DNA of 64,000 bases from Epichloe hybrida (GCA_019022495.1 JAFEKR010000007.1:1984001-2048000); one strand, 5' to 3'. Numbered from the stretch's first letter, positions 46,613 through 59,295 are shown. Notes: a model not told the origin generated them from the sequence alone. Translations and numbers: made by a program.

Positions 46613-47021
46613 ATGGGCGGCCAAAGCAGACAAGGTGAGTCGGTGGAATGGAATACCCAAATGCTTTTGGTGGTCCTTGTCCGGCGACCAGCAAATACAA
46701 CGCGCCGACTGTTCAATGAAGCATATTAACAAGACTCTCTCATAACAGGCGGCACCAGAAAGCCTGAGAGAGGAACAAAGTCAAAGCCGAAAGGCCCAGA
46801 AGATCCCGAAGACGAAGCCCTTCGCCTGAAGGTGGCAGCAGGTTCGTCGATTTGCCCCATGCACTTCTTGCCCTACAGCGATGTGTCCGTCTTGATAACA
46901 ACTATTCTGACGGCGTAAAATAGACAAAAAGGCTGAAAAGGAAATGGCTGCACAGATCTCTGGCAAGAAAGGCCCCTTGAACACGGGGTCTCAAGGAATC
47001 AAGAAGAGAGGCAAGAAATAG
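46613..47021 (+). CDS. TMA7: Translation machinery-associated protein 7
   Basis: Three small exons (46613-46634, 46749-46841, 46924-47021) encode 70 residues, close to yeast Tma7 (64). The family pattern is complete: an N-terminal GGQSRQGGTRKP, a charged PEDPEDEALRLKVAADKKAEKEM helix, and the C-terminal GSQGIKKRGKK. Tma7 co-purifies with ribosomes; its exact role in translation is unsettled. Intron 1 (GTGAGT..AACAG) and intron 2 (GTTCGT..AATAG) interrupt codons at phase 1. No single frame shows it as an open reading frame longer than 40 codons, so simple ORF calling misses it. The promoter is shared with the PAQR gene. Confidence 0.92.
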
Positions 47022-47257
47022 ACAGTCTGCTGTCGCAACTTGGCCCGTACGGTGCGGAATGAATGGCGCTCCTAGGAAAGTCCTTGCGACCGTATGGACG
47101 AGGTTCATATATCAGGATCGCGATTCGGATCGGTGCATGACACACCGAACCGCGATCTGGGACGACTCCTCTTTGGTCTAGCGGCTCGACCGTTTTGTGG
47201 GATTCACGAGAAGCTGCTGCTGTACATCAAGCCACAGGCAACATGTTTCTGTTTTCA

Positions 47258-48190
47258 TCAGATGTCGTTCGCCCATAAAAATACGATTTGATGCTCACTA
47301 TCCTGGTCTTTGTCCTCTCCCTCTCCTTCTCCATCGCCTCCCTCTTCCTCTTCCTCTTCCTTAACAGGCCTCTCTTCATTATCCCAAATATCCCATGACT
47401 CGATCCACTCCGCGATTCCCTTCGTAAAAGTGTTGTCCGGCCCCAAGGATCTCGTGGACCGTTCTAGGCAGTCCTTCATCATGATAATTCCTTAATTGTG
47501 TCGATAGCGATTCTATAGAATAGAGGGTTGCTTTGTGATCTGGACCAAGACTAGTCTCCTGGCTATGCATACAACAGCTCTCTGCGGAGACTCTCTGCTT
47601 CCGAATACTTCTTTGTATGACGCGTCATAAACATGTCCAACACGTATGGCCTCAGATTCGTCAATCTTGCTCATGCGATAGTACACATGTGGCAAGTCGC
47701 TCGCGCGTTTCATCAGCGTGGCTGCGTTATATCGATCCTAAATTTTGCCTTGCTGAGTTCAAAGACTTGAACGGCCAAAGACACAGCCTTGTCAAGACAT
47801 TCGAGCTGCTTGTAGTCATGTGCCAGAGATTCCATGCTTTCTAGGGTATCGATATGGCGAGTCCAAGCTGTGTCTTTATGGTTTGAAGAACACTCTCATT
47901 TTATGGTCGCACTTTCTTCAAATCGCCGCACGTCTAAATCTGCATATAGCGATGCTAGGTAACTCATGCACTCAAGAGCGTCATAACGATCCTTACCATG
48001 CAGCTTCTCACTCAATGCTCCCGCCCTTTTGAAGAGCTGCCTCATTGTACCGTTCTTGGCTGCAGTGCATACAGCCCAGCTGTGACATGGTTCGCGGCGT
48101 AGTTAAACCTTCCTCCGCATTTTATCTCATGCGCAAGTCAAAAACTCTCTTTTGCATGATTATATCTGCTTGGTCCAATTCCACGATGGG
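47258..48190 (-). pseudogene. Decayed tetratricopeptide (kinesin-light-chain-like TPR) gene
   Basis: Minus-strand translation in alternating frames recovers a series of TPR units but no single open frame. From 5' to 3': LDQADIIMQKRVFDLRM then TGA/TAA; SQLGCMHCSQERYNEAALQK then TGA; in a third frame GKDRYDALECMSYLASLYADL and RRFEESATIK then TGA; then DTLESMESLAHDYKQLECLDKAV, again stopped. Below 47,713, HVYYRMSKIDESEAI, LGPDHKATLYSIESLSTQLR and a C-terminal ERSTRSLGPDNTFTKGIAEWIESWD follow, ending in a Glu/Gly-rich tail. At least four stops or frame changes separate units, so this is a broken gene and not a set of exons. Such 42-residue units are common in fungal NB-ARC/NACHT-TPR proteins; no nucleotide-binding part remains. 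Substitutions are not biased to TpA, so RIP is not the evident cause. Confidence 0.78.
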
Positions 48191-48558
48191 GTTACCTTCC
48201 ACAGGCCCTTGAATGATTATGTAATCATCAAACAGCACGAAATTCTCCACCCAAAAGGTGGGCAATTTCTCTCCTCATTGCGTCAATTTCCAATCATTCA
48301 CACTGTTTGTCGAAAGCCATTATTCTTCTCTCAACGCTTGTTATCCGACACCGCTTTCGCAAAGCCAAGGCTCTCTCGCTGTCTTTGCAACCTCGCTTGC
48401 ACCCAGCGAGAAGCCAAATGACCCGGCCCCAGACGAGTCAACGCTGATCTGGTTGGACTCATTCTCCTGCTTGCACGCTGGCTTTTCCTGATCGTTCTGC
48501 TGACACTGTTCTCTCTTGCCATCTGTTAGGATCCTTTCCAGGATCAAGCACACGTAAG
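48191..48558. promoter_or_regulatory. Upstream region of the Prp4 kinase gene
   Basis: 368 bp between the TPR relic and the kinase ATG. A leader intron is possible, since GTTAG and GTAAGA-like sequences occur just before the ATG. Nothing else is seen. Confidence 0.45.
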
Positions 48559-51500
48559 ATGACATCCAGCTCGGATGAAGGCGAAATTATTGAAGGTGGA
48601 ACTGGGGATTTGAAGGCAACTTCACTCGCACGCCATTCAGGAAACGGTATTGACCGCCAAGACAGAAACCGAAGTAAACAGTCGTCTCCGGATCACGATA
48701 CTGCTTCCAGATACAGCGGCTCCTCCCGCCGAAGCCGCTCGCCCCGCGGTCATAAACGCACGCGCGACGACAGAGACACGCATGGCCGTGGACGCGGACG
48801 CGACTCGAGGCATGTCCGGTCCCGCTGCGACGATCCTCGCAGGGACGACTATCGGAGGTCGCGCATCTCCTACGATGATCTAGATCGGCCAAACTCGTAT
48901 CCATCTTCTGGAAATAACGGTCGGCGACTCAATGATGAACGGGAACAAGAGGTGAATCGCTCGCACGGTGGTGGTCGCGGACGCCACGCAGAAACCACTC
49001 GATATTCCGATAGGCAACCTCGCCCCCGAAGTCGCTCTCCATATGCGCCAAACCGATCCGGAAGGTCCGATGCAGCGAGATTTGTGCGAGAAGGGCACTA
49101 CGATGAGCGCGATTCGGCCAAAACAGTCCAGTATGACGACGATATTCGTTCGGGGCAAAGACGTGCCCAGTCCAATCGCTCGCTTGTAGGAAATAATTCC
49201 CATGCCCGTGATGCTGTCTTTGACCGACAGAAGAATGCTTCAAAAGATGACAGAAATCACAACAGCCACGTCAAACAGCCGGATCTGGAGCCTGAAGCAG
49301 ATTATGAAGAAGCGCAGCCAATTGACGAAGACGCAGAAATAGAACGTCGTCGCCGGCGACGGGGGGAGCTACTTGCAAAGTCCAGCTCTGCTACTCCTCT
49401 ACTTCTTCACGCTGTAGGTGCCGCTAGCGACAAAGTCGCCCGCGGGGCGTCACCCGCATCAACTCAACCCGATACTCCACACAAATCGTCTTTTGATGGA
49501 GAGACTCCACGGACACCTCGTTCTGGTACGTTTGTCCGTACTCAATCTTTTCGGTTGCTCAAATCTAATTTAGCAGACCTTGCGTCACCTCGCTCGCCAG
49601 GGCCGTCACCTGGCGGAATCGACATTCTAGATGATAAAGGGCTGATGAACACGCACAATGAACACCAAGTCGCTGATGATGAGGACGGTCCTTCGGCTGC
49701 CAACTATGACCCGACGGCAGATAGGAAGGAAGATGAGCGTCGGCACGAGCTCAGACATGGCCACAGTGTCCCGCATGGTGAGAGCATGACGGAGACGATT
49801 GAATCCAAGAACGAAGACGCGCAGGATGCAGACGCCGATGCAGCCACCAAAGACGCTGATGATGATGACTTTGACATGTTTGCCGACGAAATAGACGTGG
49901 ACAAGTATGCAAGCAAGCACGCCGCGGCTGCCGAGGCAGCAGATGCAGACAACCAGGGGGCTCAAGTAGACGGCAAAGGTGGCATTCTCGAGGGTGATGA
50001 CAAGGACGGATACTACAAGATCAGGATCGGTGAGGTTCTCAATGGTCGATACCAGATTCAAGCCACTCTCGGGCGGGGCATGTTTTCCGGAGTTGCTCGA
50101 GCCGTTGACATTTCTACCAAGCAGGTAGTTGCCATCAAGATAATGCGAAACAACGACGCTCTGCGAAAGGGAGGATACACCGAGATTGCCATTCTCCAAA
50201 AACTCAACGATGCCGATGCAGAAAACCGGAAACACATTGTCAAGTTTGAACGGCATTTTGAATACAGGGGTCACTTGTGTATGGCCTTTGAGAACTTGAG
50301 CATGAACTTGCGGGAAGTCTTGCGAAAGTTTGGCAACAATGTCGGCATCAACCTTGCAGCTACGAGAACCTATGCATATCAAATATTCGTTGCCTTGGCT
50401 CACATGCGGAAATGCAGCATCATCCACGCGGATCTCAAACCCGATAATATTTTGGTCAACGAACAGCACAACGTTCTGAAGATTTGCGACTTGGGTACAG
50501 CGATTGATAGGTCAGATGCTGCTACGGCTCACAACCAAATCACGCCATATCTAGTCAGTCGGTTCTACCGGGCACCTGAGATCATTCTTGGTATGCCATA
50601 CGATTATGGAGTAGACATGTGGTCCATCGGATGTACGCTATACGAATTGTATACGGGCAAAATTCTCTTCACTGGCGACAGCAACAACCAGATGCTCAAG
50701 GCCATCATGGAAATTCGCGGTCGTTTTACGCCTAAGCTTTTCCGACGAGGCCAGCTCTCGGGTGCGCATTTCGACGAACAAGGTCATTTCGTGAGTGTTG
50801 AGAGGGACAAAGTCTTGGGAAAGGTACGCCGCAGTCTCCCCCATCTTTTTTTTTTTTTTTTGTTTGGTCGCATTTGCACAAGTCAGAAGCGTCGCGCGGC
50901 AGGAATGCAGAGGGGAAAAGAAAACCCTTCTTCCACCTCTTGCTTTGGTTGTTTTTTTTTTTTACTATTTTTATCCCACGCCATCTGATGAGCGCTTAAT
51001 GGGTGGTCGGCAACAAGTCGGTGGCTCATTTTAAGCGCCGAGATGCTTTTCCTGATGGATCGTGGAGAAGCCAACGGCAACGTACGTCGTGGAGCCCAGT
51101 CCCGGTTGATTCATGTCGGCGCCAAGAACAGCTGCCGCTGCTGAGCGGTTATCAAAACATGGAGTCTTGGGGGTCGCATCCAAGGTCGCAGGATGCAGAC
51201 TCAACCGGTCAGCTTTCGTCCATGCTGTCAGGCGCAATCCGTGCAGAGGTGGCAGCGTAGTCCGGCGCCAAAAGTTTGAGTCGATCTGAGCTTACTTGCA
51301 GGGTCGAGCCCCCTGGAGCCCCCTGCTTTGCCCAATTGTCATTGGCCTTTGCAGCATGTATTTCCATGCTTTCCACGAACAGGGTGGTGACGGCCACACA
51401 TGCTAACTAACGCGTGCATCTACAGACGGCCGTAAGAACGATGGCCGTGATCAAGCCAACACGCGACCTCAGGACCCGTCTGAACGCCGCATCGGCCGGC

Positions 51501-51653
51501 ATGAACGACGCGGAAGCAAGGCATCTCAACCATTTCATCGATTTGCTGGAGCAGTGTCTGGCCCTCAATCCCGACAAGAGGATCTCGGCAGGCGAGGCGC
51601 TAAAGCATCCTTTCTTCGTGTCGAAAACGGTAACTACCAATGGTCGGCGATGA
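48559..51653 (+). CDS. PRP4: Serine/threonine kinase Prp4 (spliceosomal)
   Basis: Exons 48559-50823 and 51426-51653 give 830 residues. The first ~490 are disordered with Arg/Ser and Arg/Asp-rich tracts (SSRRSRSPRG, RPRSRSPY), typical of splicing factors, ending in an acidic DDDDFDMFADEIDVDKYA. The kinase domain runs from YQIQATLGRGMFSGV (about 498) with VAIKIM, HADLKPDN, ICDLGTA (DLG for DFG, as in Prp4 relatives), VSRFYRAPEIILG and DMWSIGCTLYEL. The second exon gives KPTRDLRTRL and CLALNPDKRISAGEALKHPFF. Prp4 phosphorylates U4/U6.U5 tri-snRNP proteins to activate spliceosomes. The intron is 602 nt, far longer than others here, and sits in the domain after DKVLGK; its end has GCTAACTAAC and CTACAG. 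If retained, the kinase loses its last ~76 residues. Confidence 0.93.
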
Positions 51654-53231
51654 AGTTCTTGGGAGTTGAATTTTTTTTTTTTTTTTCTGATGAAAACATT
51701 CTACATTTGTTATTGGGACGGCGTCTCGGGGTGACTGCAGGCTGATTGTACAAAATGAAGCATTTATCAGTGCACATATAACAGGAGAATAGTAAAAAAT
51801 GCAAAGAGTCGAGTCCACTAGAGATGAAGACCAGGCAGTGAGTTGACGTGATGATCCCCTCGGGACCAAGGAATAACACGCACCCCGGGGTATTCTGCAC
51901 GCAAGGTCAGCGAAGCAAGTCCCACGGCATACATGTGCAACGCAGTCCCATGCCATGAAACTTGTTCTGTACGACTCCTCTCGCCGCGCCGTGGCAACAG
52001 AGCCCCTTGCCGACTTTCACCTCACGGCCGTTTTTGTCGTGCGAGCCCGCCGTGACTTGTCGCGCACGAGTCCATGACCCGTTCAATTGCGTGGATGCCG
52101 AGGCGCACTACGCACGCAGTCACTGGCATGCGGAGCAACGTTATGCATCGTATTGCAATGGCACAAAGTCGTGGCCATGGGGTTGAAAGAAGGCGTCGAT
52201 TCGCATATTCCCGTGGTTGCGTGGTGAAGTTTGACGTTGCGGTCTTTATTGCGTGATGGGGAGTGGACCTACCCTGTACGGTTGAATCAACTTGTGGTTT
52301 CACTCTTCATTTCAATTACTACTGAGTAATCCGTACGGAGTACTCTACATCCTGATTCTTAAATCATCACATCGTACAAGTGGATGCGTGTTGCAGCGCA
52401 CACGTGATAATGGGGGAAGTGAAATTGACATGTTTGTTTTTGAGGGTAGGTAATAATGTCAATGCCCACATGGATGGGATAAGACAACGTTGCACGAGAG
52501 GTGGCACTTTTTTTTTTTTTTTCAAGGGGTGCAACAATTATCTGTGTGTGCAAATTCGTGTTCTACAGCGATGAAGGTATACCTGGTCTTCGGTTTCCCG
52601 GCCAGACGGGTGAATTTGGCAGCTGCCGATGAACGATGCAGGCATGACGGAAGGAGGGGAGGGGGGGGGGCGGGCATGATGTTCTGTTCTGCGGCTCCTC
52701 CGGCGGTAGATGATGGAGGTATGTATGTATTCGTTGACAGCAGGTTGCAGAAAATTTTGCGACGCGACAATCATGATTTCCAACGCGAGAAGACTAAACG
52801 GTGGGAGCACGCAACCCCCGTTTGTGGATGGATGGATGGGTGGGTGGGTGGTGTTCGTGCTCCCCGTGAATGAATGAATGGGAGCCGTCGCGAAGGCGAT
52901 CGACAAGTGCTGGGATCACGTTTTGCAAGATGATCCTGGCAGGAAAGGGAAAGAAACTCACGAGGCCGAGGGACCCGCTGGACAGCAGAGCTGCCGAGGA
53001 GTAATACTGTATACAAGTGCATCGAGAGAGAGAGAGAGTTGATCAGGGAAGGGGAGACCCTACTAGACACGGACACGTCCAAGCCAACGTGTTTGTTGGT
53101 GACGGAGATGGCTGAGAAATTTGGTCATGTTTACGGATTATTTCCTGCCTACAGGGATTCGGATTCGAAACCGCGAAGCGATCGTCAGCGTCGGACGTGA
53201 AAGTTTGGGCTTGGGATCTTGTGGGAGAAGG

Positions 53232-53271
53232 CATCGAGAACTCATCGAGAACTCATCGAGAACTCATCGAG
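53232..53271. repeat. 11-bp tandem repeat
   Basis: Three full copies of CATCGAGAACT and a partial fourth, intergenic. Confidence 0.9.
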
Positions 53272-53521
53272 ATGGCCAATCTGTCCGTGTTCCAGATGCC
53301 AGCCACGATGGTGGGCTGGCCTGGCTGGGGTTGGTTTGCTTTGTTCCGCTTTGTTGTTGAGGCTTGCGCGGGGCCTTGCCTATTGTTTTTAGAGTTTTGC
53401 ACTTGCACCCTTCGCTCCTTCCCCGGGCGCCACATTTCATTGCTCAGCATCAACGTTCGACGTTTCCCCCCCCCCGAACCATCGATACGGTGTATCGCGA
53501 GAGTTTCCCGCTAGCACATCC

Positions 53522-53566
53522 CATCGCCCGTCGCCCGTCGCCCATCGCCCATCGCCCGTCGCCCCA
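53522..53566. repeat. 7-bp tandem repeat (CATCGCC/CGTCGCC)
   Basis: About six heptamers alternating between CATCGCC and CGTCGCC, intergenic. Confidence 0.85.
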
Positions 53567-54390
53567 TCCATCTTGCTTGATGTCATTCGTGCCCCAGCTG
53601 CCCTCGGACGGGTGGGTGGGTGCCTCTAGCTCCGTTTAGCTCCGTTTCGAACGGAGCTTTTTTGCGTCACTGCAACAACAAGTGACGTCTGTCACGCCGA
53701 TTGGCAAGCGATTCATGTCCGGGTTTGTTCTTGTTGTTCATGGAGATGGAGATGGAGAGACAAGGGAGGAAGGACCCTTTGTTCCAGTTGATGCAACCAT
53801 CGTCATCACGATCATGATGCTGAATGCGACACGATAACCATGGCATGCATGGCCTAATTCGAGAACCAGAAGGAGTAAAGATTTGGCTGGTATTAAGCTG
53901 ATCACCATGGATGATTTGATGCACCAGAGAGTCAAGTGGAACATGCAACCACCAAAATTTCCTTCCTCCTCGCATCACATCGGGAGAGCGAGCTTTCGAG
54001 CTTTGCCAGCCTCTCTTTTTCAATATTGAGGCGGCGTCTAAACTCACGTCAAACTGGAACATGGCGAGCCCATCCAATCACCTACAAGCCTCCCGCTACT
54101 TCCATCGGCTACATCTAGATCGTGCACATGGGCAGTGCGTCAATAGTTTGAACGAAGAAGCACCGACTTGGGGGTGGCTGCATAATAGTATCAGAAACTA
54201 TGAAGTTTATTCAGGATGGCTCAGAAATCAAGCCAGCCCCCCCCCCCCCCTTTTCCTTCCCTCCCGCCAATATTGGCTGCGTCGAAGCGCTGGGACAAGA
54301 GAAGCGCTGTCGGTCGCAGCGCAGGCCGCATGGGATGGAAAAAAAACGAACCAAGGTGACACTAATAACCAGGTTATTGGTGATCCCTTG

Positions 54391-54417
54391 TCATGCTCAT
54401 GCTCATGCTCATGCTCA
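54391..54417. repeat. CATGCT hexamer repeat
   Basis: Four and a half copies of TCATGC in intergenic DNA. Confidence 0.85.
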
Positions 54418-57400
54418 GGCATATTGTTGACCAGCCAGCCCGGGCCTTTGAAACGGCAGCGGCAGCGGCTGTTCCATAGAGGAAGTCATGCTTGGAATCC
54501 GGGGACGCTAGGGTGAGTTGTGCGGTTTTGACCATGTTTGGCCATTATGCTTGGTCAGGGAAGAGACAGACTCACAGGCTGGTTCATCGCTGGTCCAAGT
54601 ATTACCGGCAATCTGGTGGTACGTCATGTTCCAGCCTCGGGTTTCAACTCGAGATCAAAAATGTTCATGTCACGACGGGAACCGGACCGTCTCCATCCCT
54701 TTGGATCGAGACATGCACCAGCACCAGGACCAGTGCTTGTTTTTGGCATGCCACCCGGGACCTGGGTTCCGTCAATGCACCACGCAGCCTCACGATAACA
54801 TCCAAGGTTGGAGTCCACCCTTGCGGAAGCAGACACGTTTGTTCCGCATAGGCGTTGCAGTTGAAAAGCAACATCGAGTACGGAGTATGGCGGTGACAGA
54901 ATAGTTCTAGTGTCCCCCCCCCCCCCCCAATGTTCGACACCACATTCATTCCGTGCATACTCCGTACAGGCAGCGAATGCCGTGCAGAAAAAAAAGCCAC
55001 GATGCTGCAACATCACGTCGCTTAGCACGATCGGTGGACAACAACAAATAATACGTCCCATACGTCCGCACATGTGCGCAAAATCTAGGCCAGATAATAA
55101 TAGGCGGTGGGCAGTGTTCACATCATCGTTTTGAAAAGACGACACGGTAGCTGATTCAGCCCCGTCCGCCCTTCTTCTCTTATTCTCCGGTCCAGAACAA
55201 AGCTGTCCATGCAAGGGAAGGGGAGCCAGGAGAGCGGACAGCTAGCGTGTCCCGGAAATCGCTGCATTGGTTCGAAAGAAGGGACGACACGGTCACTGTA
55301 ACAGGATCTGAGTGTGCTTGCCACTCTCTCATCTGATGCACTCGTAGACGCGCGCATGAACCGGTGTCCTCCAGGACGCGAGGGAATGAATGGCATGTAC
55401 GGCCAAGGTGACCTGCCGAGACAAAAGAAAAGGGCTCCCTCCTCGGACAACCCGAGCTGATCTGGGGTAGGTAGGATTGCTTGCATTGCTGTTCGCATCA
55501 AGGTGTTCTGTATTGAAGTCCCTTACCTTTTTCCCCATGAATCTGAAATAATTTCCCAAGTGCACACACACACACCATCAGGCGACCCCTTGGACCCCTG
55601 TGCCAATCCCAAAGGACGGCGAACAACAACAAGCCGCGGCATAATAGCTTAGCATAGTCCGTAAGCATAGCATAAGCATAGCATACATGGCACACACAGC
55701 ATACGTAGCATAGCTTATTAGCATATTTACTCCCATCAACTGCCAATCAGTCATTCATGAGTCACTTCAGCGCGAGTCCAGAAAACCCCGTCATGCCCGT
55801 CCCATTCCCTGCATAACCACCACATGTTCCATCCCCCGCATGGGCCGAAATAACGGAGCAACATTCACCGTCATCATGACACAGCGGCCGCATTCCGCAT
55901 TCCGCATTGTCTTGGGTTCCTCACAGCACATGCACTTGCTGTCTCAGACCCTTGGGTTCGGGCGTTTTTTTTGTTTTCGGGAGCCACAGGGACCCTTTTA
56001 TTTCAATGGCTGTCTTGGGACGAGACCTGACAACGGGCCTTTTTCTTTTTTCAAATCCCCCAATGTAATGCGTGATAGTGCCGGTGTTGCAGCTGCGTTT
56101 CTCTCATGGAGCTTGTGCCTGCCTGCCTGCCTGCAATGAATGCTTCAGTTACTTTGGGGCTTTACCTATTTTGACTCGGGGTCCTGTACGTAGACATCTC
56201 TTGACTGCGAGGCTGAAAAAGCCTTTGACGGACAGTAGACTTTTTTTTTCCGCCGTACGTAATACTCCCGTTGTTGCTTCGAACAGCCATGCTGCGTGTT
56301 GTTCAACTTTATGGCCGGCGGCCTTCTTGACCCCGGCCCCTTCCTCCGGGGTGGGTCGTCATCGCCGGCAACCACCCTGCCCGCTTGCTTGCCCGAGGCC
56401 GAATCTCCTCCGGGGGCCGTTCCAACTTTAGAACCAACCCACTTGCGCTTCCATTCTTTTTTTTTTTTTCCTTTTCTCCTGCTCGAGTCAAACAACCATG
56501 CCTTATTATGCTCCGACCATGACATTGATGCGAGGTGCCTGGCTCGGGGGGGTGGGGGGGGTTTAAACTTGTCCATCGACGAAGAGTGACCGACGACCCA
56601 TCCGCCAAAAAAGTCAAAACGCATTTTGGCATGAAAGAAATCCAGGTTGTCGCGCGCTACCTCTTGTTAGCCTCCATCTAACACTTGTCGCACTGCATGA
56701 GGACTGAACAGCCTGCTCGGGCCTAGAGGGGCCTTGGAAACATTTCTCTTACAGTGCATGCAAGAGGATAGCACCAGAGTCTTCGAACCCTGCAGCGCCA
56801 TCAAAGCCCTGCTCGCGCCTTTTTTCATGGCATGATCAGAAAAAAAAAAAAAAAAAAAGAAAAGAAAAAAATAGCCCATGGCCGAGTTGATAGCAACCCA
56901 GATCCGCTTGTCGCTGACCATGACCTCAGTTGTTTCCTGACCGTCGAATTCGTCGTTGGACCACTGAGCCGTCGGTCGTTGGTCACACAATATTGCAAAT
57001 CCGTGGCGGGTGCCACACTATCTGGTTATTAGAGGGGCAGGAGTGAGGGTGGTAGTGGTTCGTGATATTCGGTGCTCTCAGCCACTTGCAAAAGACAAAG
57101 AAAAGAGGCACGGGTCGGCCGGATGTACACCTACTGTATGGAGTAGGCCGATGATGGTGCTCTGCCCCGTGTTCACCGCGTGGACAATCTCATGGGTAAG
57201 GTAAGGGTAGCTCCAGCCTTTCTCTCACACACCGTTGTTAACACATCCACATCTGGTCTCTGCCCTGGGATTGTCCTCGATTCATGCAGTGACAAGACGC
57301 TCCAAGCACCGGTAACAGACACCCTACATGACTCGGTGCAACCTCGTAATACCCAACCACCAAAACAGTCCCGGCCTATTCACAGATATCAGAGGTTCAA

Positions 57401-57718
57401 AAGCCCTCAATTGCACATCTACGAGCTTACGGATGTAAGGCGTTTCTAATGACAACGAAGGCTCTAGAGCACGTCAAATCGCACAACGCGATACCACAGT
57501 TAGAGCAGAAAGCTCACATTAGATACCTCATTGGTTATAGAAGCGAAGGCACCTATATAATATATTGTGACTTGCCTCTATAAACTCCTACCAAATCTTT
57601 AAATTATACATAAAGAGCTAGTATATAATCCCTGTACTTCAAAATTAAGCCTGTATTAACTTTGAATTTTTTATATTCATCAATAATTAATCCTACTTCT
57701 TCAAAATTATTTTGTAAT

Positions 57719-57751
57719 GTAGTTAGTGTAGTTACTAACTACACTAACTAC
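57719..57751. repeat. Perfect 16-bp palindrome with one central base
   Basis: GTAGTTAGTGTAGTTA, one C, then its exact reverse complement. It lies at the outer edge of the left arm of the inverted-repeat element. Related TAGTGTAG units recur at 59,296-59,436. Confidence 0.95.
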
Positions 57752-58726
57752 AAAAACTACAATGTAGTGTTAGTAAAAAAAAAAGTGGGCCTTTTTATTA
57801 TATAATGTTATTATAAGGATTAAAAGAAAGCTAGTTATATAGAAGCTTTTATTATTACCTATTTTACTTAATTAGTTATAGAATTTATAATATTTACTTT
57901 TTTTTAAGAATTTTACTATAACTAGGGTTATTTATAATATTATACCTTTTTAATAATACTATTATACTTATTACTTTATTTTACTAATATAACTTTAAGA
58001 AAAACCTTCTAATTATTTTATTTACTATTATTATTAATTATTTTATATTTTTATTATTAATTTAATTAAAAAATACCCTAAACTAATATAATTAAATTAA
58101 ATTAGAAATCTAAATAAATATATAAAAGTTAATAGAATATATACTTAGTACTTTAATATTATTATTAATATAATAAGAACTTAAAAAAAGCTTAAACTAT
58201 TTATTTACTATTTAAACTAATTAAATATTACTTTAAGCTTTATAATTCTAAAGCTTTAAGAAGTTATATATAGTAACTTTATATATCTTATTATAACAAT
58301 ACATAAAGAAAGAATATAATAGGCTAATATTTATAATTTATTAATAGATAACTAATAGTATTATTTTAATTACCTTATATAGCTTAAATAAGCTATAAAA
58401 ATAAGTTTAACTTGTTTTTAAAAATAATACTAGGACTTAGTTTTATATAATATATTATACTTATTATAAAAGCTTTAATAACTTTTATAACCTTAATTAC
58501 TATTATTACTATAATTACTATTATTTTACATTTATTATTATTTTAAAAAAACATAAAAGAGAAAACATTTTTAGAATATTAATATTTTTAAAAACCTTAA
58601 AATACTAAGTTATTAAAAACTATAGCTTTTACTATAGTAATTTACTTATAATTACTAGTATTTATATTTAAGTTATTTATTTATTATTTATTTATTATTA
58701 AACTTTAATACTAATAATATTATAAG

Positions 58727-58798
58727 TAATCTTAGTAATCTTAGTAATCTTAGTAATCTTAGTAATCTTAGTAATCTTAGTAATCTTAGTAATATTAG
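58727..58798. repeat. 9-bp tandem repeat (TAATCTTAG)
   Basis: Seven exact copies and one variant (TAATATTAG), inside the loop of the inverted-repeat element. Confidence 0.95.
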
Positions 58799-58800
58799 TA

Positions 58801-58910
58801 TTATAAGCTATTATAAGCTATTATAAGCTATTATAAGCTATTATAAGCTATTATAAGCTATAATGAGCTATAATAAGCTATTATAAGCTATAATAACATA
58901 TAATAAGCTA
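58801..58910. repeat. 10-bp tandem repeat (TTATAAGCTA)
   Basis: Eleven head-to-tail units: six exact, then variants with TAATGAGCTA and TAATAAGCTA. It starts 2 bp after the 9-bp array. The unit contains the palindrome TAGCTTATAAGCTA when joined. Confidence 0.95.
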
Positions 58911-59295
58911 CTTATATTAAGTTTACTAGTAGTTTTTTTTATAGTTTTTTTAAAATAAGTAATAATAATAATTTATAGAAATATAAAATAATTTATAGAA
59001 ATAGTAAATAATATAATAAGAAGGTTTTTCTTTAAGTTATATTAGGGAAATAAAGTATTAAGTTAAATAGTATTATTAAAAAAGTATAATATTATATATA
59101 ACCTTACTTAGTTATAATAAAATAATAAAAATAAAATAATATTATAAATTCTATAACTAATTTAATAAAATAGGTAATAATAAAAGCTTTTATATAACTA
59201 GCTTTCTTTTAACCTTATAAATACTAATAACTAATAAAAAGTCTAATACTACATTTGTAGTGTTTGTAGTTAGTGTAATTTAGGAAAAAAAATTT

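Larger units (their letters stand above)
51654..57440. other. 5.8 kb gene-poor region
   Basis: No frame here shows a domain, sensible splice-linked exons or consistent codon use. The region has many short repeats: an 11-bp array (53232-53271), CATCGCC/CGTCGCC heptamers (53522-53566), CATGCT hexamers (54391-54417), AGCATA units (about 55650-55725), homopolymer runs, and three TACTCCGTA motifs (52334, 54879, 54958). It lies between gene space and the A+T-rich block. Confidence 0.5.
57736..59279. mobile_element. 1.5 kb element with ~325-bp terminal inverted repeats
   Basis: The left arm (about 57,736-58,062) and the right arm (about 58,955-59,279) are diverged reverse complements. Shared blocks in order include ACACTAACTACAAA, AAAAGAAAGCTAGTTATAT, AAGCTTTTATTATTACCTAT, AATTAGTTATAGAATTTATA, TAATATTATACTTTTTAATA and AAGAAAAACCTTCT. 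The loop of about 890 bp has no open frame and carries two adjacent tandem arrays. Long inverted arms with a non-coding loop fit a foldback or MITE-like DNA transposon, or an inverted duplication. No target-site duplication could be fixed, because the flanks are TAGTGTAG repeats. Confidence 0.75.

Noticed and set aside
54624..55214. 196-codon minus-strand frame in the gene-poor region
   Set aside because: No recognisable family, crosses a C-run and a dispersed motif, and its sequence lacks any ordered block.
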